64,000 nt of DNA, from positions 1 to 64,000 of the forward strand of contig JBIILZ010000004.1 in the NCBI GenBank assembly GCA_044338255.1, written 5' to 3'. Positions 28,149 to 37,511 of this stretch are shown piece by piece. The translations under genes were made by a program, and so were the position numbers. Numbering within the stretch: the first letter of the stretch is position 1; each line of letters begins with the position of its first letter. The notes below the pieces were generated by a model that worked only from the letters and a program-made list of their open reading frames with translations, had not been told where the DNA came from and did no database searches. The DNA is from CAIUVD01 sp044338255 (GTDB lineage Bacteria > Planctomycetota > UBA11346).

Positions 28149-29549
28149 ATGGGTGCGATTCTGGTCGTCGATGATGAGCCTGGCCTTCGCCAGATGTTGG
28201 AAGTCGTGCTCCGCCGCGATGGCCACACGGTTCACGGATGTGGCGATGGCGCGAGCGCGCTCGCCTGCCTGGCCAAGCATCCCGAGATCGAACTGGTCTT
28301 GTCGGATCTGCGCATGGCGCCCGTGGATGGGTTGACCTTGCTGGGCGAGATCCGCAAACGCCATCCTGATACCTTCGTGGTGATCATGACCGCTTTCGCG
28401 GAATGGAACACGGCGGTGCAGGCGATGCGTCTGGGGGCCTATAATTTTCTGCGCAAGCCGTTCGACAATCAGGTCGCCAAGACGCTCGTGGGGCGGGCCC
28501 TGGCGGCTCGCGAGCACCGCATGGCCTCGAAGGCCGCCGGTGAGCAGGCCCCACCAGTGCATCTGATCGGTTCCAGCGCCGTGATCCAGGCGGTGCAGAC
28601 CTTGATCGAGCAGGTCTCGACGACTGATTCGACGGTGCTGGTCAGTGGCGAAAGCGGTACCGGCAAGGAACTCGTCGCGCGCGCTATCCATTACGCATCG
28701 TTGCGCTCGGACGGACCTCTGGTGCGGGTGAACTCCGGGGCGCTGACGCCGTCGCTGCTTGAGAGTGAATTGTTCGGGCACGTCAAAGGCGCCTTCACCG
28801 GCGCCATCGAAGACCGTCAGGGGCTCTTCAGTCTCGCCGATGGCGGGACCTTGTTCCTCGATGAGGTCGGCGAGCTCGCCACCGAGACCCAGGTCAAATT
28901 ACTGCGCGTCCTCGAAAACGGCGAATACCTGCCGGTAGGCGGACGCGAGGTCCTGACCTGCAATGTGCGCGTGGTGGCGGCGACCAACCGCGACCTCGAA
29001 CAGATGGTGCAGGCGGGAACCTTCCGCGAGGATCTCTATTTCCGCCTGGCGGTGATCCCCGTGCATCTGCCGCCGTTGCGCGACCGTATCGATGATATCG
29101 CGCTCATCGCCGGACATCTGCTGGCTCGGCATGCGGTGAAGCTGCGCCGCGGCATCACCGGTTTCCAGGCCGATGCCCTTGAAGCCATGCAGCGCTATCC
29201 GTGGCCGGGCAATGTCCGTGAACTCGATAACCGTATCCAGCGCGGGGTGGCCTTGACCACCGCCGGAGACATTCCCGCCCAGGCTCTGTTCGGTGAAATC
29301 CAGCACCCGCGTCCGCTACTGTCCGGAGTTGCGGCGGCGCCGACACCGACGGCCTCGGCAGGCGCCTTACGGCAGAAGGTCGGGGCCCGCCAGCCGATCG
29401 ATCTCGAAGCCGAATTGCAGCGCTATGAACGGATCCTGGTCGAAGACGCCTTGAACGTGACCAAGGACAATCTCACCGAGGCAGCGACCCTGCTCGGCAT
29501 CTCCTTCCGGCAGATCCGCTACAAGGTCCGCCAGCTGGGATTGAGATAG
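28149..29549 (+). CDS. NtrC-family sigma-54-dependent response regulator
   Basis: A 466-residue activator of sigma-54 promoters. The receiver domain has the VVDDEP acidic pair and the phosphoacceptor Asp53 in LSDLRM. The AAA+ domain shows the Walker A GESGTGKE, the sigma-54 contact loop GAFTGA and DEVGEL. A Fis-type HTH closes the protein: EAATLLGISFRQIRYKVRQLG. No histidine kinase is nearby, so its signal and regulon are unknown. It is followed by a heptamer array. Confidence 0.95.
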   Translation: MGAILVVDDEPGLRQMLEVVLRRDGHTVHGCGDGASALACLAKHPEIELVLSDLRMAPVDGLTLLGEIRKRHPDTFVVIMTAFAEWNTAVQAMRLGAYNFLRKPFDNQVAKTLVGRALAAREHRMASKAAGEQAPPVHLIGSSAVIQAVQTLIEQVSTTDSTVLVSGESGTGKELVARAIHYASLRSDGPLVRVNSGALTPSLLESELFGHVKGAFTGAIEDRQGLFSLADGGTLFLDEVGELATETQVKLLRVLENGEYLPVGGREVLTCNVRVVAATNRDLEQMVQAGTFREDLYFRLAVIPVHLPPLRDRIDDIALIAGHLLARHAVKLRRGITGFQADALEAMQRYPWPGNVRELDNRIQRGVALTTAGDIPAQALFGEIQHPRPLLSGVAAAPTPTASAGALRQKVGARQPIDLEAELQRYERILVEDALNVTKDNLTEAATLLGISFRQIRYKVRQLGLR

Positions 29550-29558
29550 GAGCCAGTC

Positions 29559-29809
29559 ACTGGTCGCTGGTCGTGGTCCCTGGCCCCTGGTCTCTGGTCT
29601 CTGGTCCCTGGTCTCTGGTCTCTGGTCCCTGGTCTCTGGTCTCTGGTCTCTGGTCTCTGGCCTCTGGTCTCTGGTCCCTGGCCTCTGGTCCCTGGTCCCT
29701 GGCCCCTGGCCCCTGGCCTCTGGCCTCTGGTCTCTGGCCCCTGGTCCCTGGTCCCTGGCCTCTGGCCCCTGGTCTCTAATCCCTGACCTCTGGTCGCCAG
29801 TCCCTGGAG
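29559..29809 (+). repeat. Heptamer array a (CTGGYCY)
   Basis: About 35 near-contiguous 7-base units of the form CTGG(T/C)C(T/C), with a few decayed units at each end, fill the space between the convergent ends of the response regulator and the next gene. The top strand is almost free of A. No coding potential is claimed. Confidence 0.95.
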
Positions 29810-29816
29810 TACCGTT

Positions 29817-30380
29817 TCAGCGTTTCGTCGGCGGGCACCAGCCCTCGTCGTCACGCATGCCAGCGACGAGACCATGGTTATTGCGGTTGATGCCTTCGCC
29901 GGGAACCGGTAGGGGCCGCTGATCGTAGCCACTGATCGGCTCATGGGCGCGGGTATCGCGCGCCCCGAGGACGCGTTCGTCATGCCAGGCACCGGTCGGC
30001 GCCAGGCGCTCCGGCGGCAGCGGCACGCCGCCACGTTCTTCATGGATGCCGACCAGGGGCAGGCCATCGACCTGGCTGCGTCCCTGGATGGCCGTGCCAT
30101 TGCCGGTGGCCACGCGATCCGCCTTCCATTCCGGGCCGGGCTTGGCGCAGTCGATGCGCGCGCGGTGGTCATCATCGGCGCCGACTTCAGAGGCCAAGGC
30201 TGGCGGCTTCGACGGCAGGTCGTAGACCTGGGTATCTTCGCTCCAGAACAGGCGTTGGCTCGAACTGTAGGTTTCTTCGCTCGACGTCGGCAGGTAGCGC
30301 GTCTGGAAATACGCGTTGTTTGCGCAACCGCCAAGAACGAAGGAGGTCATAACGGCGAAGGTAAGGACAGCGGCTCGCAT
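29817..30380 (-). CDS. Putative lipoprotein of unknown function
   Basis: A 187-residue protein with a type II signal: MRAAVLTFAVMTSFVLGGC, giving a lipobox LGGC and a mature Cys19. The mature part contains polar segments, and WHDERVLGARDTRAHEP near the C-terminal third. No family is recognised. The start at 30380 is chosen for the signal peptide; an upstream in-frame start at 30449 would bury it. It is convergent with the response regulator across the heptamer array. Confidence 0.6.
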   Translation of the reverse strand: MRAAVLTFAVMTSFVLGGCANNAYFQTRYLPTSSEETYSSSQRLFWSEDTQVYDLPSKPPALASEVGADDDHRARIDCAKPGPEWKADRVATGNGTAIQGRSQVDGLPLVGIHEERGGVPLPPERLAPTGAWHDERVLGARDTRAHEPISGYDQRPLPVPGEGINRNNHGLVAGMRDDEGWCPPTKR

Positions 30381-30491
30381 GGCGGAATGAAAAGCCCTGA
30401 CCTGCGTCCAGGCAACCAGAATCAGCCCGAGGTCGAGCCTGCGTTGCACCCACGTGGGCGAGGTTGCGTTTTTTTTGTGCGAGCAGCCCTC

Positions 30492-30535
30492 TCCCAGCTT
30501 CCTCCCAGCTTCCTCCCAGCTTCCTCGCAGCTTCC
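30492..30535. repeat. 11-bp tandem repeat x4 upstream of an ABC transporter gene
   Basis: Four units of TCCCAGCTTCC (30492-30502, 30503-30513, 30514-30524, 30525-30535), the last with one change. It lies 42 bases before the ABC ATPase start in the divergent space with the lipoprotein gene. Confidence 0.93.
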
Positions 30536-30577
30536 TCGGGCTTTCCGCGCCAGCGGCGGGGAGTAGCGTGACCGCCC

Positions 30578-31492
30578 ATGCAGGCCGACTTACAGCGCAC
30601 GACCGATCTCGTTTTGAAAACCGTCGGTTTGACCAAGACCTACACCGACTTCTGGGGGCGGCCGCGGGTCACCGCCTTAACCGATCTGACCCTCGAGGTA
30701 CGTCCCGGTGAGGTCTTTGGGCTCCTCGGTCCCAACGGCAGTGGTAAGACCACCACCATTAAGCTCCTGCTCGGCCTGTTGCGCCCGACCCGCGGCGATG
30801 CCTTTGTCTTCGGCCGCGATCCGGGGGATCGGGCGGCGAAGCAGTTGATAGGCTACCTGCCAGAAGAGACCTACCTCTATAAATTTCTCACCGCCGAAGA
30901 GACGCTAGCTTTCTTCGGACGTCTCTTCGACCTGCCGTCGGCGGTGATCCGCGCCCGCAGCGAGGAGCTGATCAGCCTCGTGGGCCTCGATCATGCGCGG
31001 AAGCGCCGCCTCGGCGAATATTCCAAGGGCATGGCCCGCCGCCTCGGGTTGGCCCAGGCGTTGATCAACGACCCGCAGCTGGTGGTTCTCGATGAGCCGA
31101 CCTCTGGCCTCGATCCCATCGGCGCTGCCGAGGTCAAGGATCTCATCGTGCGTCTGAAGCAGGCCGGCAAGACCGTGCTGCTCTGCAGCCACCTGCTGGC
31201 GGACGTCGAAGATGTCTGCGATCGCATCGCCATCCTCCATCAGGGCGTGCTACGCGAAATGGGTACCGTCGAGGAACTGCTGCGCGCCGATGATCGGCAA
31301 CTGGTCGAGCTGCGCGCGCCGACGCCGGAGATCCTGCGTGCGGTCTCTGCCGCCGCCGGCGAGCATTTGATCTCGGTGGCTCCGCCACGCGAACGCCTCG
31401 AAGCGCATTTCCGCCGCATCATCGCCGACGCCCGCAAGGCCGATGCCGGGACTGCCCCCGCCAACCGTCTGCAGTCGGGTCGCGACGCATGA
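30578..31492 (+). CDS. ABC transporter ATP-binding protein
   Basis: A 304-residue ATPase of the ABC-2 (CcmA/NatA-like) class. Walker A is GPNGSGKTTT near residue 51, the signature is YSKGMARR, and Walker B is LVVLDEPTSGLDP, followed by the switch His in LLCSHLL. The C-terminal domain of about 70 residues is typical of drug or lipid exporters. It overlaps the permease gene by ATGA, so ATPase and permease are one exporter. The substrate is not evident. Confidence 0.93.
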   Translation: MQADLQRTTDLVLKTVGLTKTYTDFWGRPRVTALTDLTLEVRPGEVFGLLGPNGSGKTTTIKLLLGLLRPTRGDAFVFGRDPGDRAAKQLIGYLPEETYLYKFLTAEETLAFFGRLFDLPSAVIRARSEELISLVGLDHARKRRLGEYSKGMARRLGLAQALINDPQLVVLDEPTSGLDPIGAAEVKDLIVRLKQAGKTVLLCSHLLADVEDVCDRIAILHQGVLREMGTVEELLRADDRQLVELRAPTPEILRAVSAAAGEHLISVAPPRERLEAHFRRIIADARKADAGTAPANRLQSGRDA

Positions 31493-32829
31493 CGCCGTTC
31501 TCGAGTTGGTTGGCGATCGTCGGCCTGTCGTTGCGCGAAGCCCTGCGGCAGCGTCTGTGGCTGTTGTTCGCGGTCGCGGCGGCGGCGGTTATGATCGTCG
31601 GCCTCAGTCTGCAGGCGGTGGACAGCGCCAACAAATTAAAATTGGCGGTGGTCGCGATCACCGCCGCGATCAGCTTCGTGGTCGTGCTCCTGGCGGTGCT
31701 GGTCGGTTCTGGGCAGGTCCGTCGCGACCTCGATGCCCGCGTCGCCTTCCTGCTCTTCGCCAAGCCCATGCCGCGCCTGTCGTACCTCCTCGGGCGCTGG
31801 AGCGGGGTGCAGCTTATTTTGCTCACCGGCATCGTCGGCCTGTCGCTGGTCGGCACCGGCATGATCTGGGTGACCTTCAAGCAGGTGCCGGCGATCTATG
31901 CGGTGACCGCGCCCAGTGAATGGGTCGAGCTCAGCGCCCTCGGCGAAACCCTGCCGATCAGTGACGGCAGCAATCGCAAGATGCTCTCCGGCCAGCCCGG
32001 CAATGGCGTGCGTTGGACGCTTCGCGGCCTGCCCACGGATGACGAGGCCTACGCCAACGGCGGGCTCGATCTCTTACTGCGCTGCCAGGTGCGCAGCGTC
32101 GATTACGGACTCAACATCGAAGAGTGCCTAGTACAGCTCTCGGCGACGCCGGGTCCGAGTCCGACGCCCGCGTCCGCCCCGGCCGTTCCGCGTCTGTTGC
32201 AGCTGGCGGCGGATTCGCCCTATGGCCAGGGCACCGAAGAGGGGCTGGCCGGCGAAGGGCAGGTCGTCGTCCGCCATCGCGAGCAGATGCGCAACGATTA
32301 CACCGCCGACTACGTACGCATGAAGCTGGTCCGCGACAGCGTCAGCGCCGACGGTACCTCGGTGGTGCAGATCACGCGCCTCGATTCGCGGGCCCAACTC
32401 ATCGTCACCCGCACCGACTCGCTCAAGGTCACCCGTCCAGGCGGCAGCCTGGCCGCGAACCTCATGCGCGGCGGTCTGGTGCTGCTTGCCTCGGCGGCGA
32501 TGCTCACGGCGTGGACCCTGTTCATCGGCACGCTCTCGAACCTCGGCGTCACGCTCCTTGCCGGTCTGACGATGTTCTTCGCCGGCAGCGCGCTGTGGAC
32601 GATCCAGGATACCCTGGTCTACGAAAAGCTGTCGCTGCCGGCGCAACGAGTCCTGCAGTTGGCGCAGTTCCTGCTGCCCGACTTCGAGCGCTTCCAGGTT
32701 GCCGCCAATCTCGCTGCCGGGCAGGCGATCAGCTGGAACGCGGTGCTCCACGCCTGGTTGTATTTCGGGGTCTATACCGGGGTCTTTCTGGGCATGGGAT
32801 GGGTCGCCCTCGTGCGCAAGGAACTGTGA
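31489..32829 (+). CDS. ABC-2 type transporter permease
   Basis: A 446-residue membrane protein with several hydrophobic segments: near the start (LLFAVAAAAVMIVGLSL), a second pair about residues 55-75, and a later group (LVLLASAAMLTAWTLFIG, VTLLAGLTMFFAGSAL). A large soluble insert lies between the early and late membrane segments (about residues 140-300). It pairs with the upstream ATPase. The next gene begins one base after its stop, so the exporter and that gene are probably co-expressed. Confidence 0.85.
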   Translation: MTPFSSWLAIVGLSLREALRQRLWLLFAVAAAAVMIVGLSLQAVDSANKLKLAVVAITAAISFVVVLLAVLVGSGQVRRDLDARVAFLLFAKPMPRLSYLLGRWSGVQLILLTGIVGLSLVGTGMIWVTFKQVPAIYAVTAPSEWVELSALGETLPISDGSNRKMLSGQPGNGVRWTLRGLPTDDEAYANGGLDLLLRCQVRSVDYGLNIEECLVQLSATPGPSPTPASAPAVPRLLQLAADSPYGQGTEEGLAGEGQVVVRHREQMRNDYTADYVRMKLVRDSVSADGTSVVQITRLDSRAQLIVTRTDSLKVTRPGGSLAANLMRGGLVLLASAAMLTAWTLFIGTLSNLGVTLLAGLTMFFAGSALWTIQDTLVYEKLSLPAQRVLQLAQFLLPDFERFQVAANLAAGQAISWNAVLHAWLYFGVYTGVFLGMGWVALVRKEL

Positions 32830-32830
32830 G

Positions 32831-33901
32831 ATGAGATCACGCACATGTCTGTTGCTGGGCGTCGGCTGTCTGCTCGCGGCCCAGGCGGTTTCGACCTGGT
32901 GGTGTACGCCGCAACGCGGCGAACTGACCCCCAATCGCGACGTCTACGAAGCGCTGACCCCGGGCGAATTGGCAGGCACCTTGATGCTCGGCGGTTTCCG
33001 CGGCCTGGCCTGCGATCTGCTGTGGTTGCGCGCCGATTCGGCGAAGGAAAACGGCCGCTTCTACGAATCGGTGGCGTTGTTCGAGGCCATCAGCCGCATC
33101 CAGCCGCGCTTCGAGCAGCCCTGGCAGTTCATGTCTTGGGATCTCGCCTACAACCTCAGCCACGAGGTCGAGGATCGCGACGCCAAGTGGTCGTGGATCA
33201 TCGCCGGCATCGACACCAACGTTCGCGGCGTCACGCGCAATCCGCAGAGCGAACGCCTGCTGCGCCACTTGGCGTGGATGTTCCATCACAAGGGTGATCT
33301 GTTCCACGATAAGATCGAAGCCCTGGCCTGGGCCTCGCGGCTCAATCCGCTGCTCAAAGAGGTCAATGCCCGGGTCAAACCCGGGTACCAGGTGGCCTTG
33401 CTTGAGGAGGGTATCGGCACCAGCAACTTCTCCATCTCGGCGCGGCTCTACCAGGCGTGCATCGCCCTCGGCGACGGCTCCCTCGATGGCCAGGGCCGGC
33501 TCTCGGCGCAGTTCGTGCGGCGCATGGTGCCCCTGGCTCTGGAGAGCGATGGCAATCTCAAGCGCAACCAGAGCCGTCATCTCGAAGCCCTCAAGCGCTA
33601 CGTCGATTCCCTGCAGGCCTGGGATGTGGTGATCGCCTGGGCGAATGCGCCGGCCGCCAATCCCTACGAGGTCGGCCAGCACAAGGTCACCCTCGACAGC
33701 GTCGAGCGCAACGAAGGCCGCCTGCGCCGCAAGGCCGCGCAGTATTGCTACGATCTCGCTCCCGACAGCGATACCGCCGAGAAGACCGCGCAGGCGATCC
33801 TCGCCCGCAACTGGAGCGAGGCCCTGCGCCACCTACAGCGTCCGGGATGGAAGTCCGCCGCCAGCAATTCACGCATCCATTGGCTCGACGAACCCGGATG
33901 A
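32831..33901 (+). CDS. Exported tetratricopeptide-like protein of the ABC operon
   Basis: A 356-residue protein with an N-terminal hydrophobic segment (TCLLLGVGCLLAAQAVS) and a helical body. GFRGLACDLLWLRADSAKENGRFYE (in part: ACDLLWLRADSAKEN) and QPRFEQPWQFMSWDLAYN look like tetratricopeptide helices. Its function is not known; similar proteins with this block are seen beside ABC exporters. It starts one base after the permease stop and overlaps ribF by ATGA. Confidence 0.65.
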   Translation: MRSRTCLLLGVGCLLAAQAVSTWWCTPQRGELTPNRDVYEALTPGELAGTLMLGGFRGLACDLLWLRADSAKENGRFYESVALFEAISRIQPRFEQPWQFMSWDLAYNLSHEVEDRDAKWSWIIAGIDTNVRGVTRNPQSERLLRHLAWMFHHKGDLFHDKIEALAWASRLNPLLKEVNARVKPGYQVALLEEGIGTSNFSISARLYQACIALGDGSLDGQGRLSAQFVRRMVPLALESDGNLKRNQSRHLEALKRYVDSLQAWDVVIAWANAPAANPYEVGQHKVTLDSVERNEGRLRRKAAQYCYDLAPDSDTAEKTAQAILARNWSEALRHLQRPGWKSAASNSRIHWLDEPG

Positions 33902-34755
33902 GCGTCTTGTGTCTGGGAAAATTCGACGCCCTGCATCGCGGTCATCGGGCCCTGGCAGAGCGCGCGGCAGCCCATGGCGGGCCGGTGCAGCTGCTGAGTT
34001 TTGCAGGCATGGCCAAGATCCTCGGCTGGCAGCCGCGACTACCGCTGACGGCGCCGCTCGATCGGACGCGCATCCTGGCGACCTGGCCGGGTACGCCGGG
34101 TGAGCTCGACCTGCCCTTTGCCGACATCCAGCCGCTCGATGCCCTGGGTTTCATCCGTCTGCTGCAATCCCGCCTCGGTGCCACCGCCGTGGTCGTGGGC
34201 GAGAACTTCCGTGGTGGTCGCGGCCGTCAGGCCGATGTCGCGGCCTTCACCCGCGCCGGGGTCGAGGCGGGTCTAACGGTGCTGGCGGTGAGCCAGATCG
34301 CCGATGCCGAGGGCCCAGTGTCGAGTACCCGCGTGCGTAGCGCCCTGGACGCCGGCGACGTGATCGCGGTCGAGGCCCTGCTTGGCCGCCGCCATCGACT
34401 GCTCGGGCGGGTCGTCCGTGGCGACGGCCGGGGTCGGCAGATCGGCATCCCCACTGCCAATCTCGGCGAGCGTGCTAATCAGGAGCCCGGTACCGGGGTC
34501 TACGCCGCCTGGGCGATCGTCGGCGGGCAGCGCTTGCCGGCGGTGGTCAATGTCGGCCGCGTACCGACCGCCGGCGAGGACCGGCCGTTGACCGTCGAAG
34601 CCCATCTGCTTGGCTGGCAGGGAGATCTCTACGAGGCTCCGCTGGCCCTCGAATTCGTCGCGCGTTTGCGCGCTGAACGGCGCTTTTCCGGGTTCTCGGA
34701 ACTGGTCGCGCAGATCCATCTCGATATCGCCAACGCGGCGACATTCCTCGGCTGA
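33898..34755 (+). CDS. ribF: Bifunctional riboflavin kinase/FAD synthetase
   Basis: A 285-residue RibF, converting riboflavin to FMN and FAD. The adenylyltransferase part starts at once with LGKFDALHRGHRAL (the HxGH motif) and includes VVVGENFRGGRGR and SSTRVRSALDAG; the kinase part follows with GRVVRGDGRGRQIGIPTANL. The N-terminus is shorter than in many RibF proteins, but the ATGA overlap and intact motif support this start. Confidence 0.92.
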   Translation: MSVLCLGKFDALHRGHRALAERAAAHGGPVQLLSFAGMAKILGWQPRLPLTAPLDRTRILATWPGTPGELDLPFADIQPLDALGFIRLLQSRLGATAVVVGENFRGGRGRQADVAAFTRAGVEAGLTVLAVSQIADAEGPVSSTRVRSALDAGDVIAVEALLGRRHRLLGRVVRGDGRGRQIGIPTANLGERANQEPGTGVYAAWAIVGGQRLPAVVNVGRVPTAGEDRPLTVEAHLLGWQGDLYEAPLALEFVARLRAERRFSGFSELVAQIHLDIANAATFLG

Positions 34756-34808
34756 GGTCGACGCCATCGCAGGTGGCAATGAGGACAAGCGGCTTAGAGT
34801 CAGTCGCG

Positions 34809-35882
34809 ATGACTGACTCTGTTACGGCGGTGCGCGCCGCCTTGTCGCTGGTGCAGGATCCTGACCTGCACCAGGACCTGGTGACCCTCAACATGATCCG
34901 CAATCTGCGCATCGAGGACGGCATCGCCCGCTTCGATCTGGTGCTCACCACCGGTGCCTGTCCGGTGAAGCAGCAGCTTGAGGACCAGTGCCGGGCGGCG
35001 GCGCTCTCGGTGGCTGGCGTGACCCGCGCCGAGATCGCAGTCAGTGCCGAGGTCCCCAAGGGCGCCGACGGCAAGAACGTCCTCCCCGGCGTGCGTAAGC
35101 TGATCGGCGTGGGCTCGGGCAAGGGCGGCGTCGGCAAGAGCACTGTCACCGTCAATCTCGCCCTGGCCCTGGCCAAGACCGGTGCCCGCGTCGGCATCCT
35201 CGATGCCGACATCTATGGGCCTTCGATCCCGACCATGATGGGCGTCAATCGCCAGCCGACGGTGGTCGAGCGCAAGCTGGTCCCGGTCGAGGCTCACGGC
35301 ATCAAGCTTATCTCTATCGGTTTCCTCATCGAGGAGCGGCAGGCGATCGTGTGGCGTGGGCCGATGCTGGTCGGGGCCTTGAAGCAGTTCCTCTCCGACG
35401 TCGCCTGGGGCGAGCTTGATTACCTGCTCGTCGATCTGCCGCCCGGCACCGGTGATGTGCAGCTGACTCTGGCCCAGAACGCGCCCTTGGCGGGCGTGGT
35501 CATCGTCTCCACGCCGCAGGCGGTGGCCTTGGCGGATGTCCGCCGCTCGGTGTCGATGTTCGAGAAAGTCGGGGTCAAGGTTTTCGGCGTGGTCGAGAAC
35601 ATGAGCGAGTTCGTGTGTCCGCGCTGCGGCCATGTCGAGCCGATCTTCGGCGTCGGCGGCGCCGAGCGCGAGGCCGCCGCCATGCACTTGCCCTTCCTCG
35701 GCCGCGTGCCCCTGGAGATCGGCGTGCGCGAGGCCGGTGATGCCGGCACGCCGGTGATCATCGCCCATCCCGATTCGGTCTCGTCACGGGCCTTCGTGGC
35801 CATCGCCGAGCGCGTCGCGCAACGAGTCTCGATCGCCGCGCTCACCGCTTCGTCAGCGACCGCCGTACCTGCTTCACCCTAG
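34809..35882 (+). CDS. mrp: Mrp/ApbC-type iron-sulfur carrier ATPase
   Basis: A 357-residue P-loop protein that carries iron-sulfur clusters to target proteins. The N-terminal DUF59 domain (ALSLVQDPDLHQDLV) is followed by the deviant Walker A GKGGVGKSTVTVNLA and DADIYGPSIPTMMG, and a C-terminal CPRCG motif that can hold a cluster. The start at 34809 places the DUF59 domain near the N-terminus; a longer frame begins 12 codons earlier. It may be co-transcribed with ribF. Confidence 0.92.
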   Translation: MTDSVTAVRAALSLVQDPDLHQDLVTLNMIRNLRIEDGIARFDLVLTTGACPVKQQLEDQCRAAALSVAGVTRAEIAVSAEVPKGADGKNVLPGVRKLIGVGSGKGGVGKSTVTVNLALALAKTGARVGILDADIYGPSIPTMMGVNRQPTVVERKLVPVEAHGIKLISIGFLIEERQAIVWRGPMLVGALKQFLSDVAWGELDYLLVDLPPGTGDVQLTLAQNAPLAGVVIVSTPQAVALADVRRSVSMFEKVGVKVFGVVENMSEFVCPRCGHVEPIFGVGGAEREAAAMHLPFLGRVPLEIGVREAGDAGTPVIIAHPDSVSSRAFVAIAERVAQRVSIAALTASSATAVPASP

Positions 35883-35883
35883 G

Positions 35884-36753
35884 ATGACCATGACCATCAC
35901 CGCCATCACCGATCATGAGCTGCCCGTACTGCGCATCGCCAACGAGCTCGGCGAAGCCCTGATCCATCTGCATGGGGCGCACCTCGTGCACTTCCAGCCG
36001 CGCGGCCATCAGCCGGTGCTGTGGATGAGCGGCTCAAGTTATTTCGTCGACGGCAAGCCGATCCGTGGCGGGGTGCCGGTGTGCGGTCCGTGGTTCGGTC
36101 CGCATGCCACGGTCGCGACCCTGCCTGCGCACGGCCTGCTGCGTCAGCGCCGCTGGAGCCAGCTCAGCAGCCGCGAGCTCGCCGATGGGCGGACCGAGGT
36201 GGTCTTGTCGCTGACTAGCGACGCCGCCATGCACGCGCTCTGGCCGCATCCGTTCGCCGCCACCTTGAGCGTGGTGGTCGGGGCCTCGTTGACCATGGAA
36301 CTGTCGCTGCGCAATACCGGCGTGGCGCCGTTCCTGCTCGGCGAAGCGCTGCATACCTATTTCAGCGTTTCGGATGTGCGCACCATCCGCCTCACCGGCC
36401 TCGCCGGCGTGACCTTCCTCGACAAGGTCGACGGCGGTGCGCGCAAGGTGCAGGGTCCCGAACCCTTGGCGATCAGCGCTCAGACCGATCGCGTTTATCT
36501 CTCTGCCAACGATACCGTGGTCATCGATGATCCGGGCCTAGCGCGGACCATCACCGTCAGCAAATCCGGTAGCGGCGCGACCGTGGTGTGGAATCCGTGG
36601 ATCGAAAAAGCCCAGGCGATGGTCGATTTCGGCGATGATGAATGGCCAGCTATGGTCTGCGTCGAAGCCGCCAACACCGCTGACAGCACGGTCGTGGTGC
36701 CGCCGGCCTTCACCCATCACCTGACCCAGGTGATCAGCGTCGCCCGTCGCTGA
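35884..36753 (+). CDS. Aldose-epimerase-type hexose-phosphate mutarotase
   Basis: A 289-residue protein of the YeaD/D-hexose-6-phosphate mutarotase group. HGAHLVHFQPRGHQPVLWMS, GKPIRGGVPVCGPWFGPH and ALHTYFSVSDV are its signature blocks, the latter two bearing His residues placed as in aldose 1-epimerases. It would interconvert sugar-phosphate anomers in the cytoplasm. It starts one base after the mrp stop. Confidence 0.9.
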   Translation: MTMTITAITDHELPVLRIANELGEALIHLHGAHLVHFQPRGHQPVLWMSGSSYFVDGKPIRGGVPVCGPWFGPHATVATLPAHGLLRQRRWSQLSSRELADGRTEVVLSLTSDAAMHALWPHPFAATLSVVVGASLTMELSLRNTGVAPFLLGEALHTYFSVSDVRTIRLTGLAGVTFLDKVDGGARKVQGPEPLAISAQTDRVYLSANDTVVIDDPGLARTITVSKSGSGATVVWNPWIEKAQAMVDFGDDEWPAMVCVEAANTADSTVVVPPAFTHHLTQVISVARR

Positions 36754-36754
36754 G

Positions 36755-37480
36755 ATGCGGCTGTTGTTGCTGCGAGTGGTGTTGCTGCGAGTGGTGTTGC
36801 TGCGAGTGGTGTTGCTGCGAGGGGTCCCGCTGCTGTGCGTGCTGCTGCTGGCCTGCGGATGCTCGTCGGTGGTTCGCACCATGCCTCCGCCGGGTCTCAC
36901 GCCGGCGCATCAACTGACGGTGTTCACCGATGGTTTCCACAGCGGCGTGGTCCTCGACAAGGCGGCGCTGCCGGTGACCCTCGACCCGCAAGGTGGCGAT
37001 GAGCCGGCCTCGTGGCCGCAGCAGACCCTACATTTCGGCGAGTTGAAATGGACCGCGGGCTACGACAACTCCATGTGGCATGCCCTCGGCCTGGTCATCA
37101 TTCCCGGTGAGGGCGTGGTGCAGTCGGATCATACCCGCCCCGGTCTGGTCGATGTCCCCGGCCTCGAACTCGGCAAGCTGCGGATGTGGAATTTTCCGGT
37201 GAATCAGGAGGGCATGGATGCGGTGGTGGTCAATCTCAAAAAGAATTGGTTCGAAGGCGAGATCATGCCCCGAGAGATCGGTACGCCCTCGACGTTGTAC
37301 CCGGCCCAACACACATGGTCGGTCTATCACAATTGCCATGACTTCACCCTCGACCTGTTGCGCTCGGCCGGGCTCGATCTCTATCCGCGGTGGCTGTATC
37401 TCGCTGGCGGAATGACCACCGACCTCGACGAAGCCCAGAGTGAGATGGCTCGCGCTGGGGTCACCGTCATCGGGAAATGA
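36755..37480 (+). CDS. DUF2459 (TIGR02117-type) lipoprotein
   Basis: A 241-residue protein of the DUF2459/TIGR02117 type, with VFTDGFHSGVVL near residue 56 and VYHNCHDFTLDLLRSAGL near 190. The N-terminal signal is made of four tandem units encoding VVLLR (36766-36825), ending in a lipobox-like LLACGCSS. It starts one base after the mutarotase stop. The function is unknown. Confidence 0.8.
   Translation: MRLLLLRVVLLRVVLLRVVLLRGVPLLCVLLLACGCSSVVRTMPPPGLTPAHQLTVFTDGFHSGVVLDKAALPVTLDPQGGDEPASWPQQTLHFGELKWTAGYDNSMWHALGLVIIPGEGVVQSDHTRPGLVDVPGLELGKLRMWNFPVNQEGMDAVVVNLKKNWFEGEIMPREIGTPSTLYPAQHTWSVYHNCHDFTLDLLRSAGLDLYPRWLYLAGGMTTDLDEAQSEMARAGVTVIGK
36766..36825 (+). repeat. 15-bp tandem repeat x4 forming a signal peptide
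   Basis: GTTGCTGCGAGTGGT at 36766-36780, 36781-36795 and 36796-36810, with a fourth copy at 36811-36825 differing by one base. The repeats are in frame and encode leucine/valine/arginine units in the signal peptide of the DUF2459 lipoprotein. Confidence 0.95.
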
Positions 37481-37511
37481 TTGGGGAAGGCAGCTGCCAG
37501 CTTTCAGCCGT

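Noticed and set aside
29573..29779. Frames within heptamer arrays encoding LVSGPWS-type repeats
   Set aside because: Seven-base units give open frames on several phases simply by lack of stops; there is no ribosome site, and the same repeats occur elsewhere without a shared start.
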